A stretch of 52,619 bases of DNA, from contig JAKSDI010000037.1 of NCBI GenBank assembly GCA_022360175.1, positions 1 through 52,619 of the forward strand, written 5' to 3'. Every line of letters starts with the position of its first letter. Position 1 is the first letter of the stretch. Below the pieces are notes generated by a model. It made no database searches. It was not told where the DNA came from and was given only the letters and a program-made list of their open reading frames with translations. Of the stretch, positions 9,094 through 17,340 are shown one piece after another. This stretch comes from Chitinophagales bacterium (lineage in GTDB: Bacteria > Bacteroidota > Bacteroidia > Chitinophagales > Saprospiraceae). Made by a program: the position numbers and the translations under genes.

Positions 9094-10743
9094 ATGGCAC
9101 TTCCTTCTTCAAAAATCGAACACGTCATTTATTACATGCTGGAGAACAGGTCATTTGATAATGTTCTTGGCTGGTTGTATGATGAGGAAAATCCTCCGAA
9201 GCACATCATTTCCAATCCTTCTCAAAAGGATACTCCCTTTATGGGCTTAAAGGAAAATACTTACTTCAACAAGTTTAAATGGAGTAGAAAAAAACATTAT
9301 GTCACCCGAGGAACTGGGCGGGAAGATGTACCACTACCGGATCCCAATGAGGAGTTTGAAAATGTCAATGTCCAGTTGTTTTATCCTAAATGGTGTAAGC
9401 CTACAATATCTAAAACACCAGACCGTAAAATGGAGCCGACCATGGGAGGCTTTTTGAAAGATTACAAAACAGCCAGGAAGCATGCGAAGTTTGGTTTCAG
9501 AAATAGTAGAAAGAAAGCTTTGCAAATTCTCCAGACTTATGATAAGACAGAATTGAACATTCTCAATACACTTGCAGAAGAGTTTGCTGTCTCAGATTAC
9601 TGGTTCAGTTCTGTACCTACCCAAACGAATAGCAATCGGGCTTTTTCGGTATCAGGAGCATCAGATGGCTTTGTAAATAATGAGGGATTCTTGTTTGGCA
9701 TTGTCCCAGACAAGTTTAAGGGGCATACGATTTGGCAGGAGCTTTATGATAAAGGATTTAAGACAACAGAGGATTGGATGATTTATTATCAGGATTTGCT
9801 GCCTGTAAAAAATGCCGATGGAAAAATAGAGTTAAAAGGCTTTTCCTATACAGAAGATGCATTTAATATTCCCAATCCTGAAAAAACGACTGATGAAGCA
9901 ACTCGCCCTAATCCACACATAGCTCATATTGATGCGCTTTTTGATATCCTGGAGGGCAAACCAGGGGCAGGTACCTTGCCTACATTCAGTTATCTCGAAC
10001 CCTTATGGGTGGGGCTATTTGAAGTAGCAGGCATCGTTAAAGACACGAATATTCCCAATTCTTACCATCCGCCAGGAGAAGTAGCTCCGGGAGAAGCTTT
10101 TGTAAAAAGGCTCTATGAAGCTTTACGAGCTAATAAAGAACTCTGGGAGAAAACCTTATTGATTATCACCTTTGATGAGCATGGAGGCATTTATGACCAT
10201 ATACCTCCTCCCCATAATGCTGCCGTACCAGGTCTGCCTGAACAGCCATTACCTAAAAATCAGCCTAAGTTTGACTTTGATCGCTTTGGTGTACGGGTGC
10301 CTACCATTATGATTTCACCCTGGATTGAAAAAGGAACCGTTTTCCGTTCTCTCACAGATGATCCTAATGCTGAAATCAGAACACCCTACGATCATACTTC
10401 AATGATCAAAACTATTCTCAATTGGGATAAATTTGGCATAAGCGTAGATGAAAAGAAATTTGGAGCAAGGGTAGCCAATGCCCCTTCTTTTGAAAGTGTA
10501 TTAAATGTGCAGGGAGATAAACCTCGTACCGACACTCCTGAAACGCTACCAGAGCCTTTCTTTAAAGTAAATGACAAACGAGCTATTTATTTCAGCCATC
10601 TTCAGGCGCTGGTGCTTCCTATTATTGTAAAAATCATCAATGCACTTTCTCATAAGGAAGCAAAGAAAAAGGCAAAGGAAATTCTCAAAAGAGCAAAGAC
10701 GGTACATGACCTCCATGAGGAAATTGCTAAACTGAGTAAATAA
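9094..10743 (+). CDS. phospholipase C / phosphoesterase family protein (PF04185 type)
   Basis: A 549-residue protein of the phosphoesterase family that includes non-haemolytic phospholipase C and acid phosphatase AcpA, which hydrolyse phosphodiester or phosphomonoester bonds. The N-terminus starts directly with the family hallmark, a hydrophobic strand then MLENRSFDN (Glu17 and Asn18 are the usual metal and nucleophile region). The second hallmark, FDEHGG-x-YDH, is at residues 360-369, and DHTSM follows near 433-437. No signal peptide or Tat motif is seen at this start. The DNA upstream has no better in-frame start, so the protein may be cytosolic or exported by another route, which is unusual because relatives are secreted. 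It ends in a Lys-rich helical tail. It stands alone between two gene-free stretches. Confidence 0.88.
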   Translation: MALPSSKIEHVIYYMLENRSFDNVLGWLYDEENPPKHIISNPSQKDTPFMGLKENTYFNKFKWSRKKHYVTRGTGREDVPLPDPNEEFENVNVQLFYPKWCKPTISKTPDRKMEPTMGGFLKDYKTARKHAKFGFRNSRKKALQILQTYDKTELNILNTLAEEFAVSDYWFSSVPTQTNSNRAFSVSGASDGFVNNEGFLFGIVPDKFKGHTIWQELYDKGFKTTEDWMIYYQDLLPVKNADGKIELKGFSYTEDAFNIPNPEKTTDEATRPNPHIAHIDALFDILEGKPGAGTLPTFSYLEPLWVGLFEVAGIVKDTNIPNSYHPPGEVAPGEAFVKRLYEALRANKELWEKTLLIITFDEHGGIYDHIPPPHNAAVPGLPEQPLPKNQPKFDFDRFGVRVPTIMISPWIEKGTVFRSLTDDPNAEIRTPYDHTSMIKTILNWDKFGISVDEKKFGARVANAPSFESVLNVQGDKPRTDTPETLPEPFFKVNDKRAIYFSHLQALVLPIIVKIINALSHKEAKKKAKEILKRAKTVHDLHEEIAKLSK

Positions 10744-10831
10744 GACAATATCATTTCAATAAAGACAAAGGAATGATAGGCTTTGAAGATGAAGAAGGAG
10801 TATTGTGGACCATCAATAAAGCACTCAATAC

Positions 10832-10862
10832 CCCATACACCAGCTTTAAGCTGGCGTGTGGG
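10832..10862. repeat. REP-like hairpin, copy 1
   Basis: The imperfect palindrome CCCATACACCAGCTT / AAGCTGGCGTGTGGG is followed by TTGTAGGCAT. Two further copies occur at 24788-24818 and 24993-25025. Confidence 0.7.
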
Positions 10863-11014
10863 TTGTAGGCATGTTTTTCTTATGGCTCATAACCTACTTT
10901 GCTAAGTTTGAAAAACCGAACCTATCAGAGAAATGGTTTCAGAGAAATCGCATCTTTTTGTCTGGCAAAAAAAGCTTTCGACTCCCGATGACGTCGCACA
11001 AATAACAGAATATG

Positions 11015-11081
11015 CGACTTCATCCGAAGTCGAAATTTACATCACAATCCTTGTCAACAAATTTTCGACTTCTCCGAAGTC
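11015..11081. repeat. two short GACTTC/GAAGTC palindromes
   Basis: CGACTTC-ATCC-GAAGTCG (11015-11032) and GACTTC-TCC-GAAGTC (11067-11081) have perfect arms and near-identical sequence. A weaker relative lies just upstream around 10978-10996. They are probably binding sites or small hairpins; the role is unknown. Confidence 0.5.
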
Positions 11082-11234
11082 TCTATTCTTGATTTGATAC
11101 TTGACAGTGTATAGAGTTACAAACTGCCCTATGAAGGTAGATAGAAAGCCAAACAGTTTACTTGACACTCATATTTTGACTCGTTCTGCCGAAGCTATTG
11201 ATAATTCGTCCCCACTTTTAAAGGTACTACCTCC

Positions 11235-11600
11235 AGAAACCACATAAACCCTCCTAAACTTCCCTAAACCATAAGACCGCAACACCGCAATAACTAAACC
11301 ATAATACGATTACCCATCTCTCCTTAAACACTCCTAAACCATCTAAACTTTCCTAAACTTCACACCACACTATAATATCAAAAACCGAAAAATATAATAC
11401 CGCAATATCTCCCCCTAAACCTTTCTAAACCACCCTAAACTTCCCTAAACCATAAAACCGCAACACCACAATACCAGAGAACCACAACACCCTAAGATTC
11501 AAAAACCATCAAGCCAAATCATTCCATCTAAACCACCCTAAACTTATCTAAACCATAACACCGCAATACTCCAAAATTACCATTCAGCACACCAGAGCTA
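11235..11600. repeat. CCTAAAC-rich degenerate repeat tract, strongly strand-asymmetric
   Basis: The plus strand is almost free of G. The tract is built from variations of CCTAAACTTCCCTAAACC followed by ATAA-ACCGCAACACCGCAATA. At least three longer units are visible, beginning near 11249, 11428 and 11532, with shorter CTAAACC runs between them. No reading frame stays open to a recognisable product. Confidence 0.7.
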
Positions 11601-11697
11601 CCATTCAGCCCATTTCCAGTATTTTATTTGGATAACAATTGCTCATTTCCCTACTTTTAGGTAAGTAATTATTCTACAGAGGAAGCCCCCCAAGTAC

Positions 11698-11896
11698 TAC
11701 CGATCTCCAAATCGGTATCCCCCAAGTTTTATCAATCTCTGGATCAGTACTCGTACTGTCGATCTCCAGATCGGTAGTCTCAGTTCATCGATCTCGAAGA
11801 TTGATATGATCTTGAGATCGACAACAACACTGATCTACAGATTGCCAATTAGCATTGCCAGTCTGTAGGATAGACACTGCCGATCTGGAGATCAGC
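11698..11896. promoter_or_regulatory. array of eight imperfect palindromes upstream of a T9SS gene
   Basis: Roughly 18-22-bp inverted repeats with the core GATCT-nn-AGATC are spaced about 20-30 bp apart. They are centred near 11707, 11740, 11766, 11796, 11815, 11838, 11867 and 11887. The clearest are TACCGATCTCCAAATCGGTA (11698-11717), TGTCGATCTCCAGATCGGTA (11757-11776) and CCGATCTGGAGATCAG (11880-11895). The array ends about 30 bp before the ATG at 11928, which suggests an operator array or a structured leader. Confidence 0.65.
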
Positions 11897-11927
11897 AATA
11901 CATTGTATCACTACAAATTGACTTAAA

Positions 11928-13772
11928 ATGAAAAAAGTATTCTACTCCGTTCTAATGTTTATTTTTTTAGCAGTTAATGTATTCGCTCAAACCTGGTCTG
12001 ATGGAGCAGAAAGTTTCACTTCTACACTAGTAGGAGGACAAGGTCTAAAAGGCAAAAAAGGCGAAAATGAAGTTAATCGCACTACAAACTGTACCGACTT
12101 CATTTATGAGCAGGGTATTTCATTCGAAAATTTTACCGGAAGTGGCTATGGCGCTTCTCATGTTTCTGGACAGGCCTGGTATTTATTTGATGATTTTACG
12201 ATTACGAGTACTTCCACCATTAATACAGTAGTCCTTGGTGCCGCTGATTTTAAAGAAACTTGTACTTCCCCTGAATTTGTCATTAACTTCCGTTCGAATG
12301 GGATTAGTGGAAACTATGGGCAGATATTGCATACACGGACTGTTGCACCAGGTGCTGCAGGTTATACTAAAGAGTGTATAATTCCTATTTGGCAAGCACA
12401 GTTTTACTATATGTTTAGCATCTATATCCCCATTGATCCGCTTACCCTCACTCCAGGTACTTATTGGATGGAAGTGTATTCTCCCAACCAACCCAGCTTT
12501 GTTGCAGGAATCTTTTGGCAACAAACTACTCCCGTACAGGGGTCTAAAGCCAGACGAGAATATAATGGCACAAACTACAATTTCCAAAACCGGGATTTTA
12601 TTTTTGCCTTAAGTGGGTATACAGAAATGCCTAATTCTTATTGCCAACCTTCAATAGAAGCTTTATGCCAAAGCGCTTCCGTAACCTTGAAGCCTGGTGG
12701 ACAGGCCACGCTTAATGCCAGCGCAGTAGATGGTGGCTCTTCTGGCTTCACGAATATGAGCGTTAGCCCTTCTACTTTCAATTGTAACAACTTAGGCTCC
12801 AATATGGTCACCCTTACAGTAGATGACGGCAGTGGCAACAGCGACAACTGTACCGCTACAGTCACCGTGCTGGATGATCAAGGCTTACCTAATAGCTGGG
12901 ATGCCAATAGTATCGGCACCGCGCCATCTGGCAATAGCTTTAATTTTGATGCCTGCAATGGCAGTACTGTGACAGATCAATTTGTAATTGGAGGTGGTGG
13001 TAATAATACGATGAACCTGATGGCTGATAATGTCGCCTTTGCCAGCCAAACCCTATGTGGTGACGGCTCCATCACTGCTAAAATAGAAAATGTAGATGCT
13101 ACTGGTTATGGTGGTTTGATGATTCGTGAGACTACAGCAACAGGCAGTAAGCAGGTAGCTATATTTTCTAATATGACTATGAATTTGCGCCATGAGTCTC
13201 GTACAATGAATAATATGCCTAAAACAGTACAATCTTTCTTCAAGCCTAATCCTTTCTGGTTACGCATGCGTCGCCAGGGTATGTGGGTACACGTAGAATA
13301 TAGCTCTAATGGCATGATGTTTTTACCGGTACAAAGTACGATGGTCAGTATGCAAAATTGTGTAGAAATCGGTTTAGCAAGCTTCACATTCCTGCCTATG
13401 GGGCAAACCAGTGCAACATTTAGTAATGTAAGCACTACCGGCAATATAATGAGCTTGACAGGAGATGATCCTGCAACCTTTGCCGTGGATACCGAGCTAC
13501 AATATGATAATGCCGTAAAACCAAATGGCATCAACCTATTCCCCAATCCAACAACGAATAATTTCACCCTTCAACTGGAAACACCTCTACAGGAACCAGC
13601 TATGGTTGAAATCTTTAACCTCTACGGGCAATCAATCGCTCAGCAGCGCATTGCCGAGGGGCAAACACATCAGGAGTGGAATACTTCTGATTGGCCAGAA
13701 GGTACCTATACCTTACGCCTGAATCAGATGGGTAAGGCTTCAATTGTAAAACAAATTGTAGTGATACGATAG
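11928..13772 (+). CDS. T9SS surface protein with HYR-like repeat and ConA-like domain (614 aa)
   Basis: The shortest of the five paralogous surface proteins. The signal peptide is about residues 1-20 (ending NVFAQ). Residues 21-235 form a domain I do not recognise; it is rich in aromatic residues and strands (WYLFDDFTI, YWMEVYSP) and looks like a beta-sandwich. One HYR-like repeat with a Cys pair spans about 236-320. The shared ConA-like block is at 320-507 (FASQTLCGDGSITAKIE, GYGGLMIRE, CVEIGLASF), and a T9SS type A sorting tail with FPNPTTN is at 535-614. It is followed by a terminator, so it is probably a single-gene unit, controlled from the palindrome array upstream. A surface adhesin or ligand-binding role is inferred from domain types only. 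Confidence 0.88.
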   Translation: MKKVFYSVLMFIFLAVNVFAQTWSDGAESFTSTLVGGQGLKGKKGENEVNRTTNCTDFIYEQGISFENFTGSGYGASHVSGQAWYLFDDFTITSTSTINTVVLGAADFKETCTSPEFVINFRSNGISGNYGQILHTRTVAPGAAGYTKECIIPIWQAQFYYMFSIYIPIDPLTLTPGTYWMEVYSPNQPSFVAGIFWQQTTPVQGSKARREYNGTNYNFQNRDFIFALSGYTEMPNSYCQPSIEALCQSASVTLKPGGQATLNASAVDGGSSGFTNMSVSPSTFNCNNLGSNMVTLTVDDGSGNSDNCTATVTVLDDQGLPNSWDANSIGTAPSGNSFNFDACNGSTVTDQFVIGGGGNNTMNLMADNVAFASQTLCGDGSITAKIENVDATGYGGLMIRETTATGSKQVAIFSNMTMNLRHESRTMNNMPKTVQSFFKPNPFWLRMRRQGMWVHVEYSSNGMMFLPVQSTMVSMQNCVEIGLASFTFLPMGQTSATFSNVSTTGNIMSLTGDDPATFAVDTELQYDNAVKPNGINLFPNPTTNNFTLQLETPLQEPAMVEIFNLYGQSIAQQRIAEGQTHQEWNTSDWPEGTYTLRLNQMGKASIVKQIVVIR

Positions 13773-13780
13773 TAATTGTA

Positions 13781-13823
13781 GTTATAAGAGTGGGAGCTTT
13801 TGCTCTTGCTCTTATAACTTTTT
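13781..13823 (+). terminator. rho-independent terminator
   Basis: The stem GTTATAAGAG / CTCTTATAAC, with an AGC-rich loop, is followed by TTTTT, about 10 bp after the stop of the 614-aa surface protein gene. Confidence 0.85.
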
Positions 13824-14033
13824 AATAGCCCTCTCATATATCGCGATTTCTCTTTCCTTCCTAAGAAGATGATAGCTCCACTCCTATTCTGTGCTTTAGA
13901 CTTCAAATAAAAATACCTAATTTTAAGGCTGACAACAAAAGATCCCTGCAACCTTCTTGTTCGGATTACTGTTACAGAAGACACCACTCCCATATCTCCC
14001 AATTAAGAGCCTGAAGTTTAGCACATACAAATT

Positions 14034-17000
14034 ATGCAAAAGGTTTACCTCATAGTTTTAGCATTATGGTTTACTGGTTCATGCCTGGGACAATCGTTGC
14101 CTGACAGGGATAGCTTGCTTAGTATATGGAATGATTCAACAAAGGAAGATACGCTGCGCTTAGAAGCGCTGTTTCAGATGATTAATAATCATTATAGTAG
14201 CAAGCTACCTGATAGTGCCCGAATATTGAGCCAGCTATTGTATGAAAAGGCGCTAGAAGCTGATGCTGTAAGATATCAGGTAAAAGCCAGTTATCTAGTA
14301 GGTAATGCTTTTATGCACCTTGGGCAATATGAAGCATCTAAAGCCAAGCTTGAAGAAGCACTTCTACTTTCAGAACAGTTGGGCGATCATAAATGGATGG
14401 CATTGACTCTAAACTCTTTGAGCATCGTCAATCAGGATCTTGGTGATCTTGATTTAGCACTCGAGCAGCTTCAAAAATCAATGGACATCAATTATCAGGC
14501 AGGAGATACTGCTCGTACAACGGGTAATCTGCTTAATATTGCCGCTATTTATGAATCTAAAGGAGAAACCTTAAACTCACTGGAATACAATAAAAAAGCG
14601 TTAAGCCTTTGCCGTAGATACAATAAACAAAGACATCTGGCAATTGCTCATAATAATATAGCCAATAACTATAAATTCCTGGGCGATATTCCTAAATCAA
14701 CAGAACATTATCTAGGAGCACTAGCTATATACGATGGGGAAGATAATGCTTTGGGCAAGTCCAGCACTCTTAATAATCTGGCCGTATTACTCCTCAATAA
14801 CAAAAATTATGAAGAAGCGAATGGCTATCTACAGGAAGCCCTGACAATAGCTAATGATGCCAATATATATCCTTATCAGGTCATTACCTATGCCAATTTG
14901 GGATCACTAAAAGCTGCACAAGGTCAAACAGAACTAGCGATGCTCGATCTCCAGAATGGATTAAATGTTGTAGAGCAACATGGATTAGGAGATATGAAGC
15001 CCTACCTACAGTTAGAAATGGGAAGAGTGCTTAAGGATATGAAAAGATTTGATGAAGCGGAGGTTTATATCTATAAAGGCCTGACCGGAAGTAAAAAAGG
15101 CGGAAGAACAGAGGATGCACTTAAAGGCTATATGAATTTGAGTACCCTCCTAATCCAAAAAGAAAAATGGGCAGAAGCAAAAGTTTATGCCACAGAAGGA
15201 TTAGCGCTGGCTGAGAAAACTAAAAATCTATCCTACTCCGCTGACCTTTCTAGCATACTGGTCGATATCAATAAACACTTTGGGAATACAGCAGAAGCTT
15301 TACGCCTTCATGAGAAATATGTAAGCCTTAGGGATAGCATTTACAACGAAGAAAGCATGCGCTCCTTACTCAAGCAGGAGTACAAGTATGACTATACCAA
15401 ACGAGCTTACCAGGACAGTATTGATAATGCTGCTGCTATGGAATTGCAGGGCGCAGACCTTAATCGACGAAAGACAATCAACCTATTCTTGTGGGGCATT
15501 CTGGCACTGGTTATTGTTTTTGTTTTTATCCTGTATAATCGTTTTCAACTGATTCAACAACAAAAGAAGGCTATTCAGGAAGAGAAGGAAAAAGCAGAAA
15601 TGGCCAATGCCAAATTGTTGGAAATTGACCAGTCAAAATCCAGGTTCTTCACCAATATATCCCATGAATTCAGAACGCCGCTAGCTGTAATCTCAGGCAT
15701 GGTAGAACAAATTAAAGATCCTGAACATGGGCAGGTGAAGCGACTTGTAAGAAGAAATATTGACCACCTACTCCATCTGATTAATCAAATACTGGATTTA
15801 CGTAAACTGGAATCAGGAAGCTTGCCAGTACATTATGTACAATCTGATGTTGTAAAATATCTGCGATATATTCTGGAGTCTTTCCATTCGCTGGCAGAGA
15901 CCAAAAACATCACCTTATCTTTTCAAACCAATGAGCAATCCCTGGTCCTGGATTATGATTCTGAAAAATTACTTCGTATCGTATCCAATTTATTATCTAA
16001 TGCCATCAAGTTCACCCCCGAACAGGGAGCAATAAGCTTATCATTAGATGCCCTTTCTTCGCCAGAGATGAAGCATTATCAGTTTGCAGTGATAGACAAT
16101 GGCATGGGCATTTCTCAGGAAAAACTCCCCTATGTATTTGATCGATTTTATCAGATAGACGATTCGATTTCAAGAGTAGGAGAAGGCACAGGAATTGGAT
16201 TGACCCTAACGAAAGAGTTGGTCACTTTACTCAGAGGAGAAATCAATGTAAAAAGCCAGGAAGGAAAAGGGACTACTTTTATTGTTCAACTACCATTCAC
16301 CCAGCAAGCTCCAATGGAAGATGTAAAAGCCATTATTGGAGAAAAAACAAGCATTATACCTGAAAGCTTATCCAATACAACGACCCAGGAAATTAGTATA
16401 CTGAATCAATCAGCTTTGCCAAGGCTACTGATTGTAGAAGACAATCCAGATGTAATGGAATACCTCATTACCTGCCTTGGAGATGCCTATCAATTGCTTT
16501 TTGCCTATGACGGACAGGAAGGTTTAGATAATGCAATTAAAGAGATTCCTGACCTAATCATCAGTGATGTAATGATGCCGCGAATGGATGGTTTCACTAT
16601 GTGCAATCGATTGAAAAACGATGAAAGGACCAGTCATATTCCTCTAATTTTGCTTACTGCTAAAGCAGACATGGAATCAAAAATCACTGGATTGCAAAGA
16701 GGAGCCGATGCTTATCTGGTCAAACCTTTTGATCAACGTGAATTAACCGCACAGTTGAATAATTTATTCCACCTCCGGCAGCAACTACAAAAGCGTTATG
16801 GTAGCCTCGAAGACCTGGTACCCTCTGATAATGTTGTACTACAACAAGAAGATGCTTTTATCCTTAAATTAAAGGATGTATTTATGGGGCATATAGATGA
16901 TCTTGATTACAGCTTAGATGCTTTGAGCAAGGCAATGCACCTTAGCCGCTCTCAACTGGGCCGTAAAGTAAAAGCGCTGACCGGAAAATCTTTAGCACTT

Positions 17001-17180
17001 TATATCCGGTCTATACGATTGGCAGAAGCCAAAAAATTACTAATTACCACAGACAGCCCCATCAAAGAAATTGCCTATGATGTAGGTTTTGCAACACCTA
17101 CTTACTTCACCAATTCCTATGTCAATGAATTTAATGAAACCCCTTCAGAAACCAGGGTTTCCGGGCTTTTGCGCAAATAA
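14034..17180 (+). CDS. hybrid two-component sensor-regulator: TPR, histidine kinase, receiver, AraC
   Basis: A 1048-residue one-chain signalling protein. The signal peptide (about 1-19) is followed by periplasmic TPR-type helical repeats (about 35-440, e.g. ALTLNSLSIVNQDLGDLDLA). One membrane segment lies near 482-505, followed by a short coiled coil. The kinase domain has His544 in NISHEFRTP, an N-box around 655-665 (NLLSNAIKF) and a G-box GTGIGLTLTKEL. The receiver starts with LLIVEDNPD near 798, with phospho-acceptor Asp845 in ISDVMMP. An AraC-type DNA-binding domain fills about 946-1045. It should sense a periplasmic or surface signal and act directly on DNA. Its position between two T9SS surface genes suggests it controls one or both. 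Relatives with beta-propeller sensors control glycan-use loci; this TPR-sensor form is less well understood. Confidence 0.93.
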   Translation: MQKVYLIVLALWFTGSCLGQSLPDRDSLLSIWNDSTKEDTLRLEALFQMINNHYSSKLPDSARILSQLLYEKALEADAVRYQVKASYLVGNAFMHLGQYEASKAKLEEALLLSEQLGDHKWMALTLNSLSIVNQDLGDLDLALEQLQKSMDINYQAGDTARTTGNLLNIAAIYESKGETLNSLEYNKKALSLCRRYNKQRHLAIAHNNIANNYKFLGDIPKSTEHYLGALAIYDGEDNALGKSSTLNNLAVLLLNNKNYEEANGYLQEALTIANDANIYPYQVITYANLGSLKAAQGQTELAMLDLQNGLNVVEQHGLGDMKPYLQLEMGRVLKDMKRFDEAEVYIYKGLTGSKKGGRTEDALKGYMNLSTLLIQKEKWAEAKVYATEGLALAEKTKNLSYSADLSSILVDINKHFGNTAEALRLHEKYVSLRDSIYNEESMRSLLKQEYKYDYTKRAYQDSIDNAAAMELQGADLNRRKTINLFLWGILALVIVFVFILYNRFQLIQQQKKAIQEEKEKAEMANAKLLEIDQSKSRFFTNISHEFRTPLAVISGMVEQIKDPEHGQVKRLVRRNIDHLLHLINQILDLRKLESGSLPVHYVQSDVVKYLRYILESFHSLAETKNITLSFQTNEQSLVLDYDSEKLLRIVSNLLSNAIKFTPEQGAISLSLDALSSPEMKHYQFAVIDNGMGISQEKLPYVFDRFYQIDDSISRVGEGTGIGLTLTKELVTLLRGEINVKSQEGKGTTFIVQLPFTQQAPMEDVKAIIGEKTSIIPESLSNTTTQEISILNQSALPRLLIVEDNPDVMEYLITCLGDAYQLLFAYDGQEGLDNAIKEIPDLIISDVMMPRMDGFTMCNRLKNDERTSHIPLILLTAKADMESKITGLQRGADAYLVKPFDQRELTAQLNNLFHLRQQLQKRYGSLEDLVPSDNVVLQQEDAFILKLKDVFMGHIDDLDYSLDALSKAMHLSRSQLGRKVKALTGKSLALYIRSIRLAEAKKLLITTDSPIKEIAYDVGFATPTYFTNSYVNEFNETPSETRVSGLLRK

Positions 17181-17340
17181 TGTAAGTAAATGCGCATATA
17201 GTTCAAGCTTTTCATCAGGGGAGGATTTACCTTTGTAATCATTAATTACAGCGTTTTAATTTCCCTCTAAATTTTGGCACAAACTGATTGCCATTCTTCT
17301 GACACTTTTAATTATTTATTGAAACAAAAGATCATTCATA

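Larger units (their letters stand above)
10744..11927. other. 1.18-kb intergenic region packed with repeats
   Basis: No credible gene is seen in this stretch. In order it holds a REP-like hairpin (10832-10862), two short palindromes with GACTTC/GAAGTC arms (11015-11032 and 11067-11081), a CCTAAAC-rich, G-poor tract (about 11235-11600), and eight tandem imperfect palindromes (11698-11896) ending about 30 bp before the next start codon. Confidence 0.75.

Noticed and set aside
10773-10868. 31-codon frame starting MIGFEDEEGVLWTINKAL
   Set aside because: It runs into the REP-like hairpin and stops there. It may be a remnant of a gene end, but nothing supports translation.
11235-11600. Possible CRISPR array in the CCTAAAC repeat tract
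   Set aside because: The units differ in length and sequence, spacers are not unique blocks of constant length, and no cas gene is nearby.
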